NCBI GenBank assembly: GCA_024516155.1
Contig: JAJJXM010000037.1
Location: 124,001-188,000 of the forward strand
Length of the DNA: 64,000 nt
DNA from: Pyronema omphalodes
Taxonomy: Eukaryota > Ascomycota > Pezizomycetes > Pezizales > Pyronemataceae
Direction: 5' to 3'
Shown: piece after piece, positions 48,509 to 60,561 of the stretch
Layout: each line of letters starts with the position of its first letter
How positions within the stretch are numbered: position 1 is the stretch's first letter
The notes under the pieces: generated by a model
What the model saw: the letters and a program-made list of their open reading frames with translations, nothing else
Database searches by the model: none
Told to the model about the DNA's origin: nothing
Position numbers and translations under genes: made by a program

Positions 48509-48623
48509 CTACAGTATCCGGGATTCCCGTCTGGTCACCCACGACAGTACTAGCCGGACGATATCATGCTTAAATAGCGCAGAGCGGACGGGATGCGTTG
48601 TATTCATGATTCTATGACCGTAG
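48509..48623 (-). rRNA. 5S ribosomal RNA gene, copy 1
   Basis: 115 nt. Ends pair (CTACGG with CTGTAG). Internal landmarks fit 5S: ATCCCGTCCGCTCT, TTTAAGCA, GGCTAGTACT, GGGTGACCAGACGGGAATCC. A T7 tract follows as a pol III terminator. Differs from copy 2 at a single base in the 3' part. Confidence 0.85.
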
Positions 48624-49644
48624 CTGGTACTGTTTTGCTTATACTAAATATATTATTACCTACGGCAACATGAGTGTCCTGAGAAATCACTGCCGACTTC
48701 TCGCGTAGGGATTATAAGTGAGAATGTTCTCCTTCAGATCTCCTGGATGTATTAAAGTCATGATCTTATAACCTGATCTGATGGTGATTGGGAGTTACAG
48801 GCTATCAATATAAGAATGTATGAAACACTGTTCTAGTCCAGTTCCCAGCGGTAGCTATGGAATCAACCTATTAATACCCCACGTGTTACGGGTTTATGTA
48901 ATTGACACAGTTCCCCTACTTTATCGCAAATATCAAAACTGTTTGGTTATGATGTAAATTATATTCTGTTGTATCGTGCCGGATCATATCGTTCTGTAAA
49001 GAATCTTGTGATTTTTCCGCAACATATGTCATCACGTCTTATCACTCATGGCTCATACATCTTGGCATGGGTGCGCATATATATGTACCTCTCTTCCGAA
49101 TATCCAATTGCTGTGTACCATTACTCATAACAGACATCCATCCAACCCAAATACCATGGTCGCCTAAAACTTGATTTCACTTTGTTTCCTTTGTGTTTCC
49201 TTTGTATGAGGAGTGTAATTTCGCATTTAGTATTTCGTATTCTTCCAACTCTGAATATGTCTAATATCCATGATCTATGGAACCTCCGACTTTTGATTTT
49301 CAAAAGGTAAAGCAATGCAAAAGAATAGGTAAAGTGTATAAAACAGACAGTAGGTACAGTACGCCATACTCCAGAGCCCTAGTAACAGTAACAGTAACAG
49401 TGATGACAGGGAAAAGATAAGGAAGAGGAATAGGAAAAAGAAAAAAGAGAGGAGAGAAATGAAAGAAAGAAAGAAAACCGAAAAAAAACTTATGTAGACC
49501 GCAAACTGAACACCGCCAACCTAGCTCCCGCAGGTATCATCCGCCTACATTGACATCAGCCATCCAACTCGCAACAATTTTATCCCCACCATGCAAGCCG
49601 CCGCCATCTCCCCTTCCCATTCTCTAAACCCAAACAAAGCCATA

Positions 49645-50517
49645 CTACAGCTGTCCCATCTGTATCTCCATTCCCTCAGTAAACCCCAATGCCTCCTGAA
49701 ATCCCCCCGTATGCCCCGAATGCTGGGTACACCCCACACAAGTACAACCAGCTCCACACAAACAAGCCTGATCTTCGCATGGGAAGTCATAATTATAAAT
49801 AACATACCCACCACCCATATCCAAACTCATACCATCCTCCAAAGTATCCGTATCCTCATTCCTTCCCCCTCCTGATGGTGTATCCTCCTTCCAATCACTC
49901 CAGAACGCAAGTTCCGTCGGTGATAATGGAGTATTGGAAGAAGAATGAGAATTCGAGGCCATTAGTAAGGCGTCGGATCGGATTTGTGCTATCATAGCAG
50001 GGTTGTTGGGGTGCTCTGCACACGGTACACATCGACAGGAATCTCCGCATTGACAGTATTTGGTTTCTTGGACTTCGTTGGTGCTGGTTCCATTACGGGT
50101 TGCTGAGGCGTCGGGTTTGTTAGTGGGCTGACGGGTGGTGCAGCATCCAGTTGGTGCAGGAGATGGGGAGTTGGGAAGCGAATTTGGTATTGGGGTGAAA
50201 GGGCGTTGTGGTTCAACACTTATGCCCATATTTCGTAATTGCTCGTAGAAGTTGAGGAAGGTCGAGGAAACTAGGGGGTTGTTCCTAAGGCTGGAGGGGA
50301 TTCGGAAGGTTACCTGAAGGGTCCTGTCTGGTTGGGGAACAGGACTTTGGGGGTAGCTATTGGCTGATGGAGGTCGAGTATTGGGGACAGAAGGTTTGCG
50401 TTTACTGCTGCAACATCCACCGCCGTTACCGGAAGCTGGAGATGGTGATGTTGGTACAGTGGGAAGATGATCTGATAGGGAGGGAGCGGTCCAGACTGGT
50501 GGTGACTGTGGAGGGGC

Positions 50518-50548
<31 letters not shown>

Positions 50549-51404
50549 GGTTGAGACTGTTGTTGCTGTTTGGATTTGCAACAGCCTCCCCCTCCAGCGG
50601 CGTCACCGGTAGCAGTGGGAGTGGATCGATCTAATGGTGGTCCAAATGGTGAAGTAAAGTAGTCTTCTTGTCGTAGGACGGGTGGATTCTGACTGAAGCT
50701 TGCGGGGAATTGATCTTTTACAATTCCGTTGCCTGGAGAACCAGGAGGGACTTGAGGTGAGAGAATGTGAAGTTGACTAAAGTCTGGAGTCATCATGGGA
50801 GTTGCTTGGCCGGAGTAGATTCCCGGTGTGTTTAACTCTGTATAGTGTTTAAGGAGATGTTCGGAGATGTCTCCGTTACTTGGTCGTTGTCCAGAGGCTG
50901 GCCATTGGGGCTTGCCGACTCGTCCTCCCAGGACAGAGTGGTGCAACGAATTGGTAGGAGAGCTATAGCCCGGTCGAGAGTCTGAAGGAAAACTGCAGCT
51001 GCCACAATTATCTATTGTAATATTAGCATGGATTTATAATGGGAGGAACATTTTTGCATGAAAATTTGTTTTCATCTGCAAAGTTGAAAACTCACCTTTC
51101 GGTATGGGAATAGCCACCTGAAATGATTCTTTATTACAGTCACATCCTCTCACGTATTTACTAATTTCCTCATCTGTTGCACCGGCTTTCAAAGCACCAG
51201 GTGCCATCTCTTCTTGGTGGTTGCAATTGTTCAACGGTCTTCCCGGTCGTCGTACTTTGTATAGCATTCTGTCATGATGTGTACATTTTGTGCTTCTATG
51301 TCCCTTCATACATGGGGAGCTTTTTGTTTGTTAATTAGAATATCACAAAACATTTCCATGGAAGCATCATACCATGCCCATTTGGCGCCCTGCCAAGTCG
51401 GCAT
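49645..51404 (-). CDS. Copper-fist transcription factor
   Basis: Three exons: 51404-51373, 51319-51096 and 51011-49645; 540 residues in one frame. The 32-nt first exon is needed: it supplies MPTWQGAKWA and the first Cys of the copper fist. The N-terminal domain has C11, C14, C23 and H25 (C-x2-C-x8-C-x-H), a GHR at 17-19 and R/G-R-P at 35-39, the family's zinc site and minor-groove motif. The C-terminal half has two Cys clusters of the copper-sensing type, CQCGDSCRCVPC and CLCGAGCTCVGC. Further short Cys pairs (GGCCKS, GGGCCSSK, GCCTT) lie in between, with a Gln tract of about 10 (near 50530). Members of this family (GRISEA, Mac1, Cuf1) activate copper-uptake genes when copper is low; that role is inferred here. 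It lies 2.8 kb from the MFS gene. Confidence 0.9.
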
Positions 51405-52405
51405 CTCAGGGGGTTGGGGGGTAGTGTAAAGTAACCCGGCGGGGCGGTGGGGATGGGATGTTATGTGAGATGTAAGAAGTAAGGGCGTTTGCGTTTGGGG
51501 TTTGCGTTGCGTTGCGTTTGGTTTGCGGAATTCAGGGTCCGGTTCCGCAGCACGCGTAGTGAGAACACGAGCAAGTTGTCGGATCGGATTGATGTTCGCC
51601 GCCTTTGATTCGGCACGCGTTTTTCGGTTAACACGCGTTCGGCTTCAAAAGGCGCTCGCTCGGTCAACGCGTTATCCCAATGTCGTCGCGGCGGCGGTGT
51701 TGGAATATGGTGAGATCTCTCTGTCGAAAGTGTCAGCCCGGCACGCGGAGGGTACTGCTGATCCTGGTTAGATCATTCGTCTGCGTATGTAGCCGCTATC
51801 CGTGCATGAATGCGCAAAGGGCACGCGCAGTCACTCGACTTCACGGCTTCTGTTGCTTTGTTTTTTTGCTGTCGATTAGTTTGTTATATAGTTATTGATT
51901 TCCTTTTTCCGTCAATTCAATCCCGTTTAAAACTTCCATCTGCTAGTATCGTGATGATGTTCGCACTCATCGACAGGATCAGTAATATCAAATGGAGACG
52001 AGGATTTTCAGATGACCTTCCAGCTAATGGGTCTCCTCATCCCAATAGTGCCATCACGCCGTCTAAACGCCGTCTGGGTTTAAAACATTGGTCTACAATT
52101 AAACAACATCTGCAGAGTGTCAAATATAATCATCCATATCCATCACAAATTATAAAAAAGACCCGTTTGGCGGCATGTCTCGATTCAACTACCGCTGAGA
52201 AGAGTATTCTTATCTTGTTTTATTCACGACAACTGTGAATCAGCGCCAGTCCATATCATACAATTACCACTTCAATACACCCCAAAAGCACTAAAGAGTC
52301 GATGTTCACTAATTACCATCGTAAAAAAGTTGGCAGTAATTTCTCAGAATACTCACGTTGTCGCAAGCAGTATTATTATAATTGGTACGCACTATACACT
52401 CTCAG
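51405..52405. other. Intergenic, no supported gene
   Basis: Upstream region of the copper-fist gene, GC-richer from 51440 to 51760 with a GTTTGCGTTGC repeat motif at about 51487-51520. An open frame at 51954-52238 (94 codons) has no recognisable feature. Confidence 0.45.
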
Positions 52406-52520
52406 CTACGGTCATAGAATCATGAATACAACGCATCCCGTCCGCTCTGCGCTATTTAAGCATGATATCGTCCGGCTAGTACTGTCGTGGGTGACCAGAC
52501 GGGAATCCCAGATACTGTAG
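52406..52520 (+). rRNA. 5S ribosomal RNA gene, copy 2
   Basis: 115 nt, identical to the copy at 48509-48623 except one base (CCAG against CCGG near the 3' end). Closing helix CTACGG/CTGTAG and a T5 terminator directly after. Flanks are unrelated to copy 1, as expected for dispersed 5S genes of filamentous ascomycetes. Confidence 0.85.
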
Positions 52521-52984
52521 TTTTTGCTTGTCGCACTCGCGTGTCTTTTTCCTGAAATTATTTGACGGTTTTGTGCTTGGAATCACCGACATTTTCGTTC
52601 TAATAATCTAAGTCCGCTTTTTTTCCTTGGTGGGGGGTGGGGGGTCACAGAAGTATATCACTTACAAGTCGTCATACTTCATCAAATGCTATTGCCCCTC
52701 TCGCGAACCCCATTTTCTTTCAACTTTGACCCAAACTACAACAAATCTCCGTTTGCTGATTTATTTCTAGTTTATACTTTCTGTGTCATTGTAAATATGA
52801 GACAGTGTGTGATACCACCGCGGCAAGGAATCGGGTTATCTCGACAGTAAATGTTGGACTTGTCGAATGTGATTCTTATGGATATTATTTCCAGTTATAG
52901 ATTTACTCAATGGAAACTTGCAGATCCTTGATTATATCGGGGAGTTTTAAGAGCTAGAAATAAATCCAGCGTGAGCAGTGAATG

Positions 52985-53745
52985 GAGGAGATGACAATGC
53001 AACTTTCCATAGTCCACAATGACATCCAGGATGTCTTGGATGTCTTGGATGTCGTTCTCAACCCGACCACCAAGAGAAAGTGACGCTCCGGCCATCAAGA
53101 CATCGAATCAACATCTGACACAGCCCAACGACTAATAACCCACAAACAAGGACGAAATTCATCACCAGAGCATAGCCTGATGCACTCTATACATGCAACC
53201 ACCGCTGCTCGGGATAACCTTGATGCTCTAAAGATCAAGTATCCCCCATGTTCACCTGCCATAACCCAAACCGAAACATCACCCAACTCTCTTCCTCAAG
53301 TATCTCCTCAAGTCACAACTCTACTGGACGTCCCTAGCACTGCGCCTGCCGATGGCGAAGGTTGGAAGACAGTGGAAGGCAAGACAATGCGGAGGAAGAG
53401 GAGAAGTGAACAGACAAACAACTAGAAGGCAGCTCCAAATAACGACAAAACCCCAACAACAAAGACTGGTAGGAGGGAAAAGAGCACCTACCAACCCAAA
53501 GCAACGACTACCCCCACAAAGAAAACCTGGGCAGAGATTGTCAAAAGTGGAGGAATTAATGTCCAGATTGTCTTAGGCAACGACCACCTTCAACTAATCA
53601 CACCGACGACAAGAGCCCGGAGAGAGAGGAAAGAAGGGGCAGCGCGAAGGCCAAAAAAGAACATCCGAGCAGGTGGAGGGACGGAGGAGGAGAGAAGGGG
53701 AAGAAGTAGCCCGGCAACTAGTAGTATAAGGTCCAAGAAATGAAT
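52985..53745 (+). pseudogene. Broken copy of the LINE ORF1-like gene
   Basis: Matches 5230-6010: AATGACATCCAGGATGT, ACCAAGAGAAAG, CAACCACCGCTGC-CGGGAT, then GWKTVEGK and TWAEIVKSGGINVQIVLGN in shifting frames. A TGA follows the AAGAGAAAG part at about 53080. It ends in an A-rich AATAAAATAAAATAAA tail (about 53741-53765), supporting origin from a non-LTR element. Confidence 0.75.
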
Positions 53746-54195
53746 AAAATAAAATAAAAAAAAGAAGGGAAAAAAAAGGATTTAGATGTGAAGGGAAGGG
53801 AAGAGGAATGAGGGGAACAACTAGGCGGAATAATAATTGAGCGTACAGGGCTCTAGAATATATTGACGCGAAAGAAAATCAGCATGGAGAATACCAGGGT
53901 GCTGTGGCCCCAAACAACCAAGAGTGCTCTGGGACTTTTCCCAGTAGACCTCCGAGATTATAGACGGGGGCCTAAAGATGTCTATTAACACAGATCACGT
54001 CGATTTTGTTCCTTGGGGACTTATATAATTAACACCATTATATTTTGCGGTATTCCAGTATTAAAAATACAGATCAAAAAAGAAGTAAAAAAAAAGAAGG
54101 AAAAAAGAAGCAGAAAAGAAGAAAAAAGAGGAAAAAAAGAGGAAAAAAAGAAGAAAAAAAGAAGAAAAGAGGATAAAAGAAGATAAAAGAAGGGG
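53746..54195. repeat. Purine-rich low-complexity stretch
   Basis: A-rich tail of the ORF1 relic, then 250 bp without features, then GAAAAAAG-type purine repeats at about 54075-54190. Confidence 0.5.
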
Positions 54196-54214
54196 CGGGG
54201 GGTTATTTAATATC

Positions 54215-54483
54215 CCCATTCATCTTCATCTTCACCGTCATCTTCATCGTCATCTTCATCGTCATCTTCATCGTCATCTTCATCGTCATCGTCATCTTCA
54301 TCTCCATCTTCATCGTGATCTTCATCGCCATCTTCATCGTCATCTCCATCTTCATTTTCATCGTCATCTTCATCGTCATCTCCATCGTCATCTTCATCGC
54401 CATCTTCATCGTCATCGCCATCTTCATCGTCATCTCCATCTTCATCGTCATCTTCATGTTCATGTTCATGTTCATGTTCATGT

Positions 54484-54514
<31 letters not shown>

Positions 54515-54585
54515 GTTCACCTTCATCTTCATCGTCATGTTCATCTTCATCTTCATCGTCATGTTCATCTCCATCTTCATCTACG
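54215..54585 (+). repeat. Trinucleotide/hexanucleotide minisatellite
   Basis: Imperfect array of CATCTT, CATCGT and CATGTT units. On the minus strand one frame would read Met-Lys-Thr-rich and another almost pure Asp/Glu (with His). It starts directly after the exon-1/intron-1 end of the broken Helo-like copy. Confidence 0.85.
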
Positions 54586-54594
54586 ATTGATTAG

Positions 54595-55347
54595 CTAATC
54601 CATCATCCTAACCGATTGCAACGGAAGCCAACCGTTGTCATTAGCACACAACATGGCTACTTCTTCGGATATTCTTTTTATCTCTGCACTATCTCGAGAC
54701 AGGTCAGAAACCAGTCTGATCACAGTTTCAATGCGATTAGATATTTGGGTCATCGCTTCCGGTACAGGAATAAAATTTTCTTTCATAGTATTGATTGAAC
54801 CGATGGTTTGCCGGTGCTGTTGCTGGAGCTTTGAAATGACTTGTGAGAATCCTTGCAACATAATAGCACTGACATAGATCAGCAATTGTATTTTGTTTGA
54901 ACGTAGAGATAATAGGGATTCCTACCGGTTGGAAACAACGAGAAGATATTCAAAAGTCTGTGTATATCGATGTAGCGTCTCGATTCTGCGTAAACAATCC
55001 TCCTTCTTCAGTGGCCACGAGACACGGCCTTTCGAAGCCTTCACTTTATTCGTACCACGAAGCCTCACAAGATTCTTGTAAACGAGCTTCACATGGTGTT
55101 CGCAAGAGCTGATAACGTAATAAAGAACGGAATGTTTGTCAATAGTGATGGTTTCCATGTCGTCACTTTGGAGTGTGTCGACCACCTTTTCCAACACATG
55201 AATAAGCATGGAGACTTTGGTATTGAGCTCGGAAGCTTCCTGGGGCGCATCTTTAACGTCGTTGACATAGGCGTTGAGAATCTTAGTAACTTGGATAGCT
55301 AGGCCCATGAAGCCTGCGACGCTTGCTGATACGCTCAAAGGATCCAT
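54595..55347 (-). pseudogene. Helo-like N-terminal copy without NACHT
   Basis: Duplicate of exon 1 of the NACHT-ankyrin gene (59827-60561). It starts MDPLSVSASVAGFMGLAIQV, the usual opening of the fungal STAND N-terminal (Helo-like) domain. A TAG at 54924-54922 replaces Trp (SNRW in the intact gene); the frame then stays open to LCANDNGWLPLQS and the same GTTAGG donor. The next part of the gene is replaced by the minisatellite at 54215-54585. As read, it yields 141 residues. A truncated Helo-only protein is possible, but the stop and loss of the rest make pseudogene the safer call. Confidence 0.75.
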
Positions 55348-55775
55348 GTCAGAGAATCGGTTGGATTGACTGTGATATGATAACTCGAAATAATGTCAGC
55401 CAAAAACGACGAAAAGGCAGGATGCAAGAGAAAGCACCTCGTGTTAGAGAGGAATCGATTGTCTTTATGTGGATGCTGTCAGTCAAAGTGTCAGCATGCG
55501 GGGAAATAAGCGCCCCTACATGACACACGGCTGAGACGCATGTACATACTCAAGACGTACGTTGATCAGCTGGGACATTCGGACCCTACCAATGGCATCG
55601 ATCTTATTACGACGAGCAAACATTCCTACAGATGAACCTGTTTACCAGTACTCACTGCGGCCGCTGCGGCGTACATACCCGTGTACAGACGCCGTATACT
55701 GTCAGCCACTTATTGAAACTTGCTTTTTGGTAACGTATTAGCACATGAAAGATGTAATCTTTAGTTTTCAAGCGT
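55348..55775 (-). repeat. Duplicated promoter region of the NLR copies
   Basis: Upstream sequence of the broken copy, alignable with 60562-61306 apart from the MITE at 60755-61100. Shared stretches include GTCAGCATGCGGGGAAATAA and CCAATGGCATCGATCT. Confidence 0.7.
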
Positions 55776-55857
55776 CGAGTGATGACTTTTGAGCCTAGTC
55801 TCCACAGAAGAGTTTCCAAAACGTATGTAGAAGTATGGCATCATAGGCCATCACTCG
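55776..55857. repeat. 82-bp palindromic repeat (CGAGTGATG ends)
   Basis: Inverted ends CGAGTGATG / CATCACTCG; the partner at 61307-61393 lies in the duplicated flank of the other copy. MITE-like, without a proven target duplication. Confidence 0.5.
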
Positions 55858-55929
55858 ACTTTTGTCACGCTCAACAGGTATTGCTATGCTTATTCCGGTA
55901 AAGCGCACCAACTGGGGCTGCACTATTAA

Positions 55930-56015
55930 AAGAAATTGTTTTAGTCCTGCATGGGCCGTTTAGGCCTCGGCCAGCGTATGATTTAATAAACAAATAATTA
56001 TTGATTTCTTCAGAA
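55930..56015 (+). mobile_element. Probable LINE 3' tail
   Basis: GTCCTGCATGGGCCGTTTAGG, then GCGTATGATTTAATAAACAA; similar to the tail at 38445-38505. It lies about 380 bp downstream of the NACHT-ankyrin stop. The stretch to 56390 shows nothing else. Confidence 0.4.
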
Positions 56016-56389
56016 GCTCTCTTCGCCACCGAAAAATACGCGACTTTGTAGCGCTATTAGGCCCACAAATCAAATGCATTTTTGAAGCCTCAGAGTTGTT
56101 TCTTAAGTTCTATTCTCCCACTTTGAGAGTATAATATGAACTTCCTCTTTGGTTACAAGGTCATGATATTTTCGGTGTTGGGAGGTTGTTTTGTGGCCTC
56201 ATAACGTACTGAGTTTACTTATTTTATTTGAATCATACACGGTTCGAGGCCTCTCAGGCCTATGCGGGAAAGCAAAACTGTCACGTTTTTGTAGATTTAG
56301 TCGCTTATATATACAGGACAATCAAAAACAGCACACAGAAACGTTTAAACGGCATACAAAAGCGATATTCCCTGCATCAATCTTTCGAA

Positions 56390-59300
56390 TCACATCATTT
56401 GAACTCCTCTTTCCACCAAGAGTTGGACTACATTTTCGCGTCTCGCCTGGGTTGCCCAATCCAGCGGTGTTCTTTTGTTATGATCCATTAAGTCGACCCG
56501 TGCGCCTTCCTCGATCAAAATTCGAACCACATCTTCGTTCCCCCCTGATGCTGCCCAGAATAGCGGCGTTGCCCCGTAATTATCCTTCGCATCAACCTGT
56601 GCCCCTTGCTCTATCAACAGACGTACAACCTCCTTGTGCCCCTTTCGTGCCGCATAAAACAGTGGTGTTTTCTGGAGCCAATCCTTCGAGTCAGTCTGTG
56701 CCCCTTTCTCGATCAACAGTCGGACGACATCTTCAAACCCCTCTGATGCGGCTGCAAAAAGAGGTGTTTCCCAGTAATTATCTTTCGACTCGACACGTGC
56801 TCCCTGCTCGATCAAAATCCGGACAACCTCTTTGTGTCCTCTTTCAGCCGCCCAGAACAGGGGCGTTTGTCCATTCTGGTCTTTTATGTCAACTTCGGCC
56901 GCTTCGTTGATCAATAGGTCGACGATGTCCTTGGACCCCTCAGATGCTGCTCTGAAGAGAGGTGTTTGCCCGTTCTGATCCTTGGAGTCAACATGGGCGT
57001 TTTCCTCAATCAACAGCTGGACGACATGCTCCCACCCTCCTTTAACAGCCCAGAACAGCGGCGTTTCTCCCCACTGGTCTTTCGAGTTAACGTCCGCCCC
57101 AGTCTCGATTAAAAGGCTGACAATTTCTCCTTTCCCCTTTAGAGCTGCCCAAAACAGTGGTGTTGTCCCGTTCATATCCTCCGAGTTAACCGACACCCCT
57201 TCCTCGATCAACCAATGGACGGCATCCTCATCCCCATTTAATGCCGCTCTAAACAGTGGTGTTTTCCCGTAGTTGTCTATCCAATCAACCTCAGCCCCGT
57301 TCTCACGCAACAGACGAACGACATCTTTGTTCCCCCACTGAGCTGCCAAGAACAGAGGGGTGTGACCGTCCCGATCCTTTGTATTGACCTGTGCCTTCTT
57401 CTCAATCAAAAGACGTATAACATCTTCGTGCTCGCATTCAACTGCCTGGAAAAGCGGTGTTTGACGATCATTATTCTTTGAGTCAACCTCTGCCCCCTTC
57501 TCAATTAACAGACGGACAACATTTTCACGCCCACTTGCGGCTGCCCCAAACAGCGGTGTTCGCCCAATGTGATCCTTCCAGTCGATCTGTGCACCCTTCT
57601 CGATGAATAGACGAACCACATCCTCATGACCTTTTGTGGCGGCCCAAAATAGCGCTGTTTGCCTGTTTTGATCGACCGCATCAACTTGTGCCCCCAACTC
57701 AATTAATAGGCGAACGATATCTTTCTTCCCCCACATGGCTGCACAGAACAGCGGCGTTTGCCCCATCCAATCCTTCGACTCAATATTGGCACCTTTCTCG
57801 ATAAACAGGCGGACGACATCTTCAAATCCCCCATATGCTGCCAAGAACAACGGTGTTCTTCTATACTCGTTCATACAATCAACCTGTGCCCCGTTCTCAA
57901 GAAATAGACGGACAACTTCATAATGGCCTTTCAGGGTTGCTAATGAGAGTGCTGTCATCCCAAAGATCTCGGATTTCATGTCGAAATGGCCTAGTTTCTC
58001 AACAAGCGCTCCATAAATCTCATCAAGTCCAAAATACGCGATGACATGAATTCCGGCGAATTTCCTTGTACAGGCAATGAGGTATTCGTTCTGTTCGTCC
58101 ATATCAGGAGAGGCCCAGCCAGGTTTCTTAACATACCATAGCACCGGCCCTAGGTTCCGTGAAATACTGTGTGGTTCTGTTTGACGTTGTAATAAATCAA
58201 TGGCCAGCTGTTTATTTTCTCCGTCGAGATTGCCTCTTGCGTGAACCCCCCAAAAATATATGGCATATACGAGGAGTGGAAAAAGGTCGATATGTGCAGA
58301 TGCCGCTTTACGGAAGTCGTCACAGAATGATGGCTGGTAGTTTTGTCCGAAGCTGATCATTCTTTTCACGGTATTGTAGTCAGGCATAGGACCGCTCGAT
58401 GCATTCCCATCGCTGAAGCTCAGATATCTGAGGCATGTTAATGCAATATCTCGATGACCGGTCTCGAATAATTTGGACTCCGCGTGTTGATCCTTCAAAA
58501 AGTCCTGCAAGGACTTGTGGACGAGCCGGAGCGTTGATGTTTCGTTATCGATCACAACAAGGCCATGGCAACACTCGGTCAATGATTTTTCGAACGGTAA
58601 ATCATCCAGGTCAAGACATTCGGTATCAGCGGCACAATCAACTGTAGCAAGTGCGTGGCGCATCTCTATAACCGAGAGGGGTCGCTTTGCGAGATAGACC
58701 CATTTCAAGACTTCCATTCCCTGGCGGGCTTTTCCTGGAGCCTGGCTTTTTATGCGGTCAATGGTGACTTGGAAGGCATCTTCGAGCTTCTTGGGCATGG
58801 ATTCCAGTGCAGCACGTCTTTTGGAAATACTCGTTTGCTCTAGCACTGTTTCGATCTGGAGTGCAGGCAGCAGAAACCTGGAAAACCAATACATTAGCTC
58901 ATGATAGCCGAAGTAAAATATACTTTGTAAGTACTCACATTCCGTCGGAATTCTCGACAATCTTTTCCATGATTTTCTTCTTGAACAAATGCGAGTCATG
59001 GTCATCCCCAAAGTTCTCGTCCTTGCTTAGTTTCGACTCGATGTATTTCTTGATATCATTTTCATTTGCCTCTATCTCGAACTTGCGTGGCGGAACAGGG
59101 AACGGCTTTTCGATGCATGCCTTCATTTGCGGCCTTGCGGTGGTAAATATGCGAGCTGAATCATTGCCGAATTTTTGCAGAAGGCGTGCAATCAGGTGTA
59201 GAAAATCATTCCGGTGTTCATCGAGGCACTCGTCCAGAGCGTCCACGCAGATGAAAAACTTCTTGAAAGGCTGTAACGCAGACTCCAAGAACTCATAGGA

Positions 59301-60561
59301 TTCTTCCAGGGTTGGTCTGCCTTTGGATTTCTTCTCCTTAAGGGAGTCGATAATGCCCGCTGGAAGGTGGTGAGAATGAGTATTGATGACTTGTCCTAGA
59401 AGCGCAGTGACCATGTTCACAGCTGTTTGTTTTTTATTATCGTTGTAATCGCAGTAAAAATATGTCACGGCAATTCGGTTTCCATCAGTCGCAGGTAGTG
59501 CAGATAGCGTATCAATCACAAGCGTACTAGGGGCAGCGTGTTAGTAGTCATTCTCTTTCACGATGCAGAAATATCTCTTACGTCATTACAGACTTTCCAG
59601 CACCAGGAATTCCATAGCACGCCAACACCGGATTGAACCCTTGATCCAATGTTGTGCCACGACACCATGTCTCGAACTTGGATGACTGTAAAAACCACAG
59701 CCCGGTGTCCTTGAATCTCTTTGATTTGAGATCTTCATGTCTCTTGAGGGGATCCAGAGGGGAGATCCACTGTACGATCTCCTTCAGCTGTTGATCTACG
59801 ATTGATTAGCTAATGCATCTCCTAACCGATTGCAATGAAAGCCAACCATTGTCGTTAGCACATAACATGGCTACTCCTTCGGATATTTTCTTAATCTCAG
59901 CACTATCTCGAGACAGGTCCGAAACTAGGCTGATCACAGTTTCAATGCGATTAGATATTTGGATCATGGCTTCCGACACAGGAACCAAATTCTCTTTCAT
60001 TATATTGATTGAACCAATGGTTTGCTGGTGCTGTTCCTGGAGCTTCAAAATGACTTGTGAGAATCCTTGCGACATAAAAGCACTGACACATATTAATAAC
60101 TGTATTTCGCTTGAACGTAGCGATAATAGGAATTCCCACCGGTTAGAAACAACGAGAAGATGTTCAAAAGTCTGTGTATATCGATGTAGCGTCTCGATGC
60201 TGCGTAAACAATCCTCCTTCTTAAATGGCCACGACGCACGTCCTATCAAAGCCTTCACTTTATTCGTGTCACGAAGCTTGGCAAGATTCTTGTAAACAAG
60301 CTTCACATGGTGTTCGCAAGAGCTGACAACGGAAGAAAGAACGGACTGTTCGTCAATAGTAATGGCTTCCATTTCGTCACTTTGAAGTGTGTCGACCACC
60401 TTTTCCAACACATGGATTAGCATGGAGACTTTGGTGTTGAGCTCGGAAGCTTCTTGGGGCGCATCTTTAACGTCGTTGACATAGGCGTTGAGAATCTTAG
60501 TAACTTGGATAGCTAGGCCCATGAAGCCTGCGACGCTTGCTGATACGCTCAAAGGATCCAT
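56390..60561 (-). CDS. NACHT-ankyrin NLR-like protein with Helo-like N-terminus
   Basis: Four exons: 60561-59827, 59787-59582, 59526-58939 and 58877-56390; one frame, about 1338 residues. Residues 1-245 are the Helo-like STAND N-terminal domain (MDPLSVSASVAGF). NACHT: Walker A GIPGAGKS at about 304-311, Walker B-like FFICVDALDE at about 404-413, then the usual FTTARPQ and GMFLLPALQIE segments and a winged-helix-like region with LVHKSLQDFL. Residues about 817-1338 are 16 ankyrin repeats of 33 residues, nearly all opening G-x-TPLF-x-A. The first intron acceptor is taken as CAACAG (59788) because the nearer TAG would put a stop in frame. Fungal proteins of this build act in nonself recognition or programmed cell death; for this one that is inference. 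The uniform repeats suggest ongoing repeat exchange. Confidence 0.88.

Noticed and set aside
51954..52238. 94-codon open frame starting MMFALIDRI
   Set aside because: Basic C-terminus, no family signal; it may be chance in an intergenic region.
54203..54580. Met/Lys/Thr repeat protein on the minus strand
   Set aside because: It is the trinucleotide array read in one frame; open frames arise automatically there.
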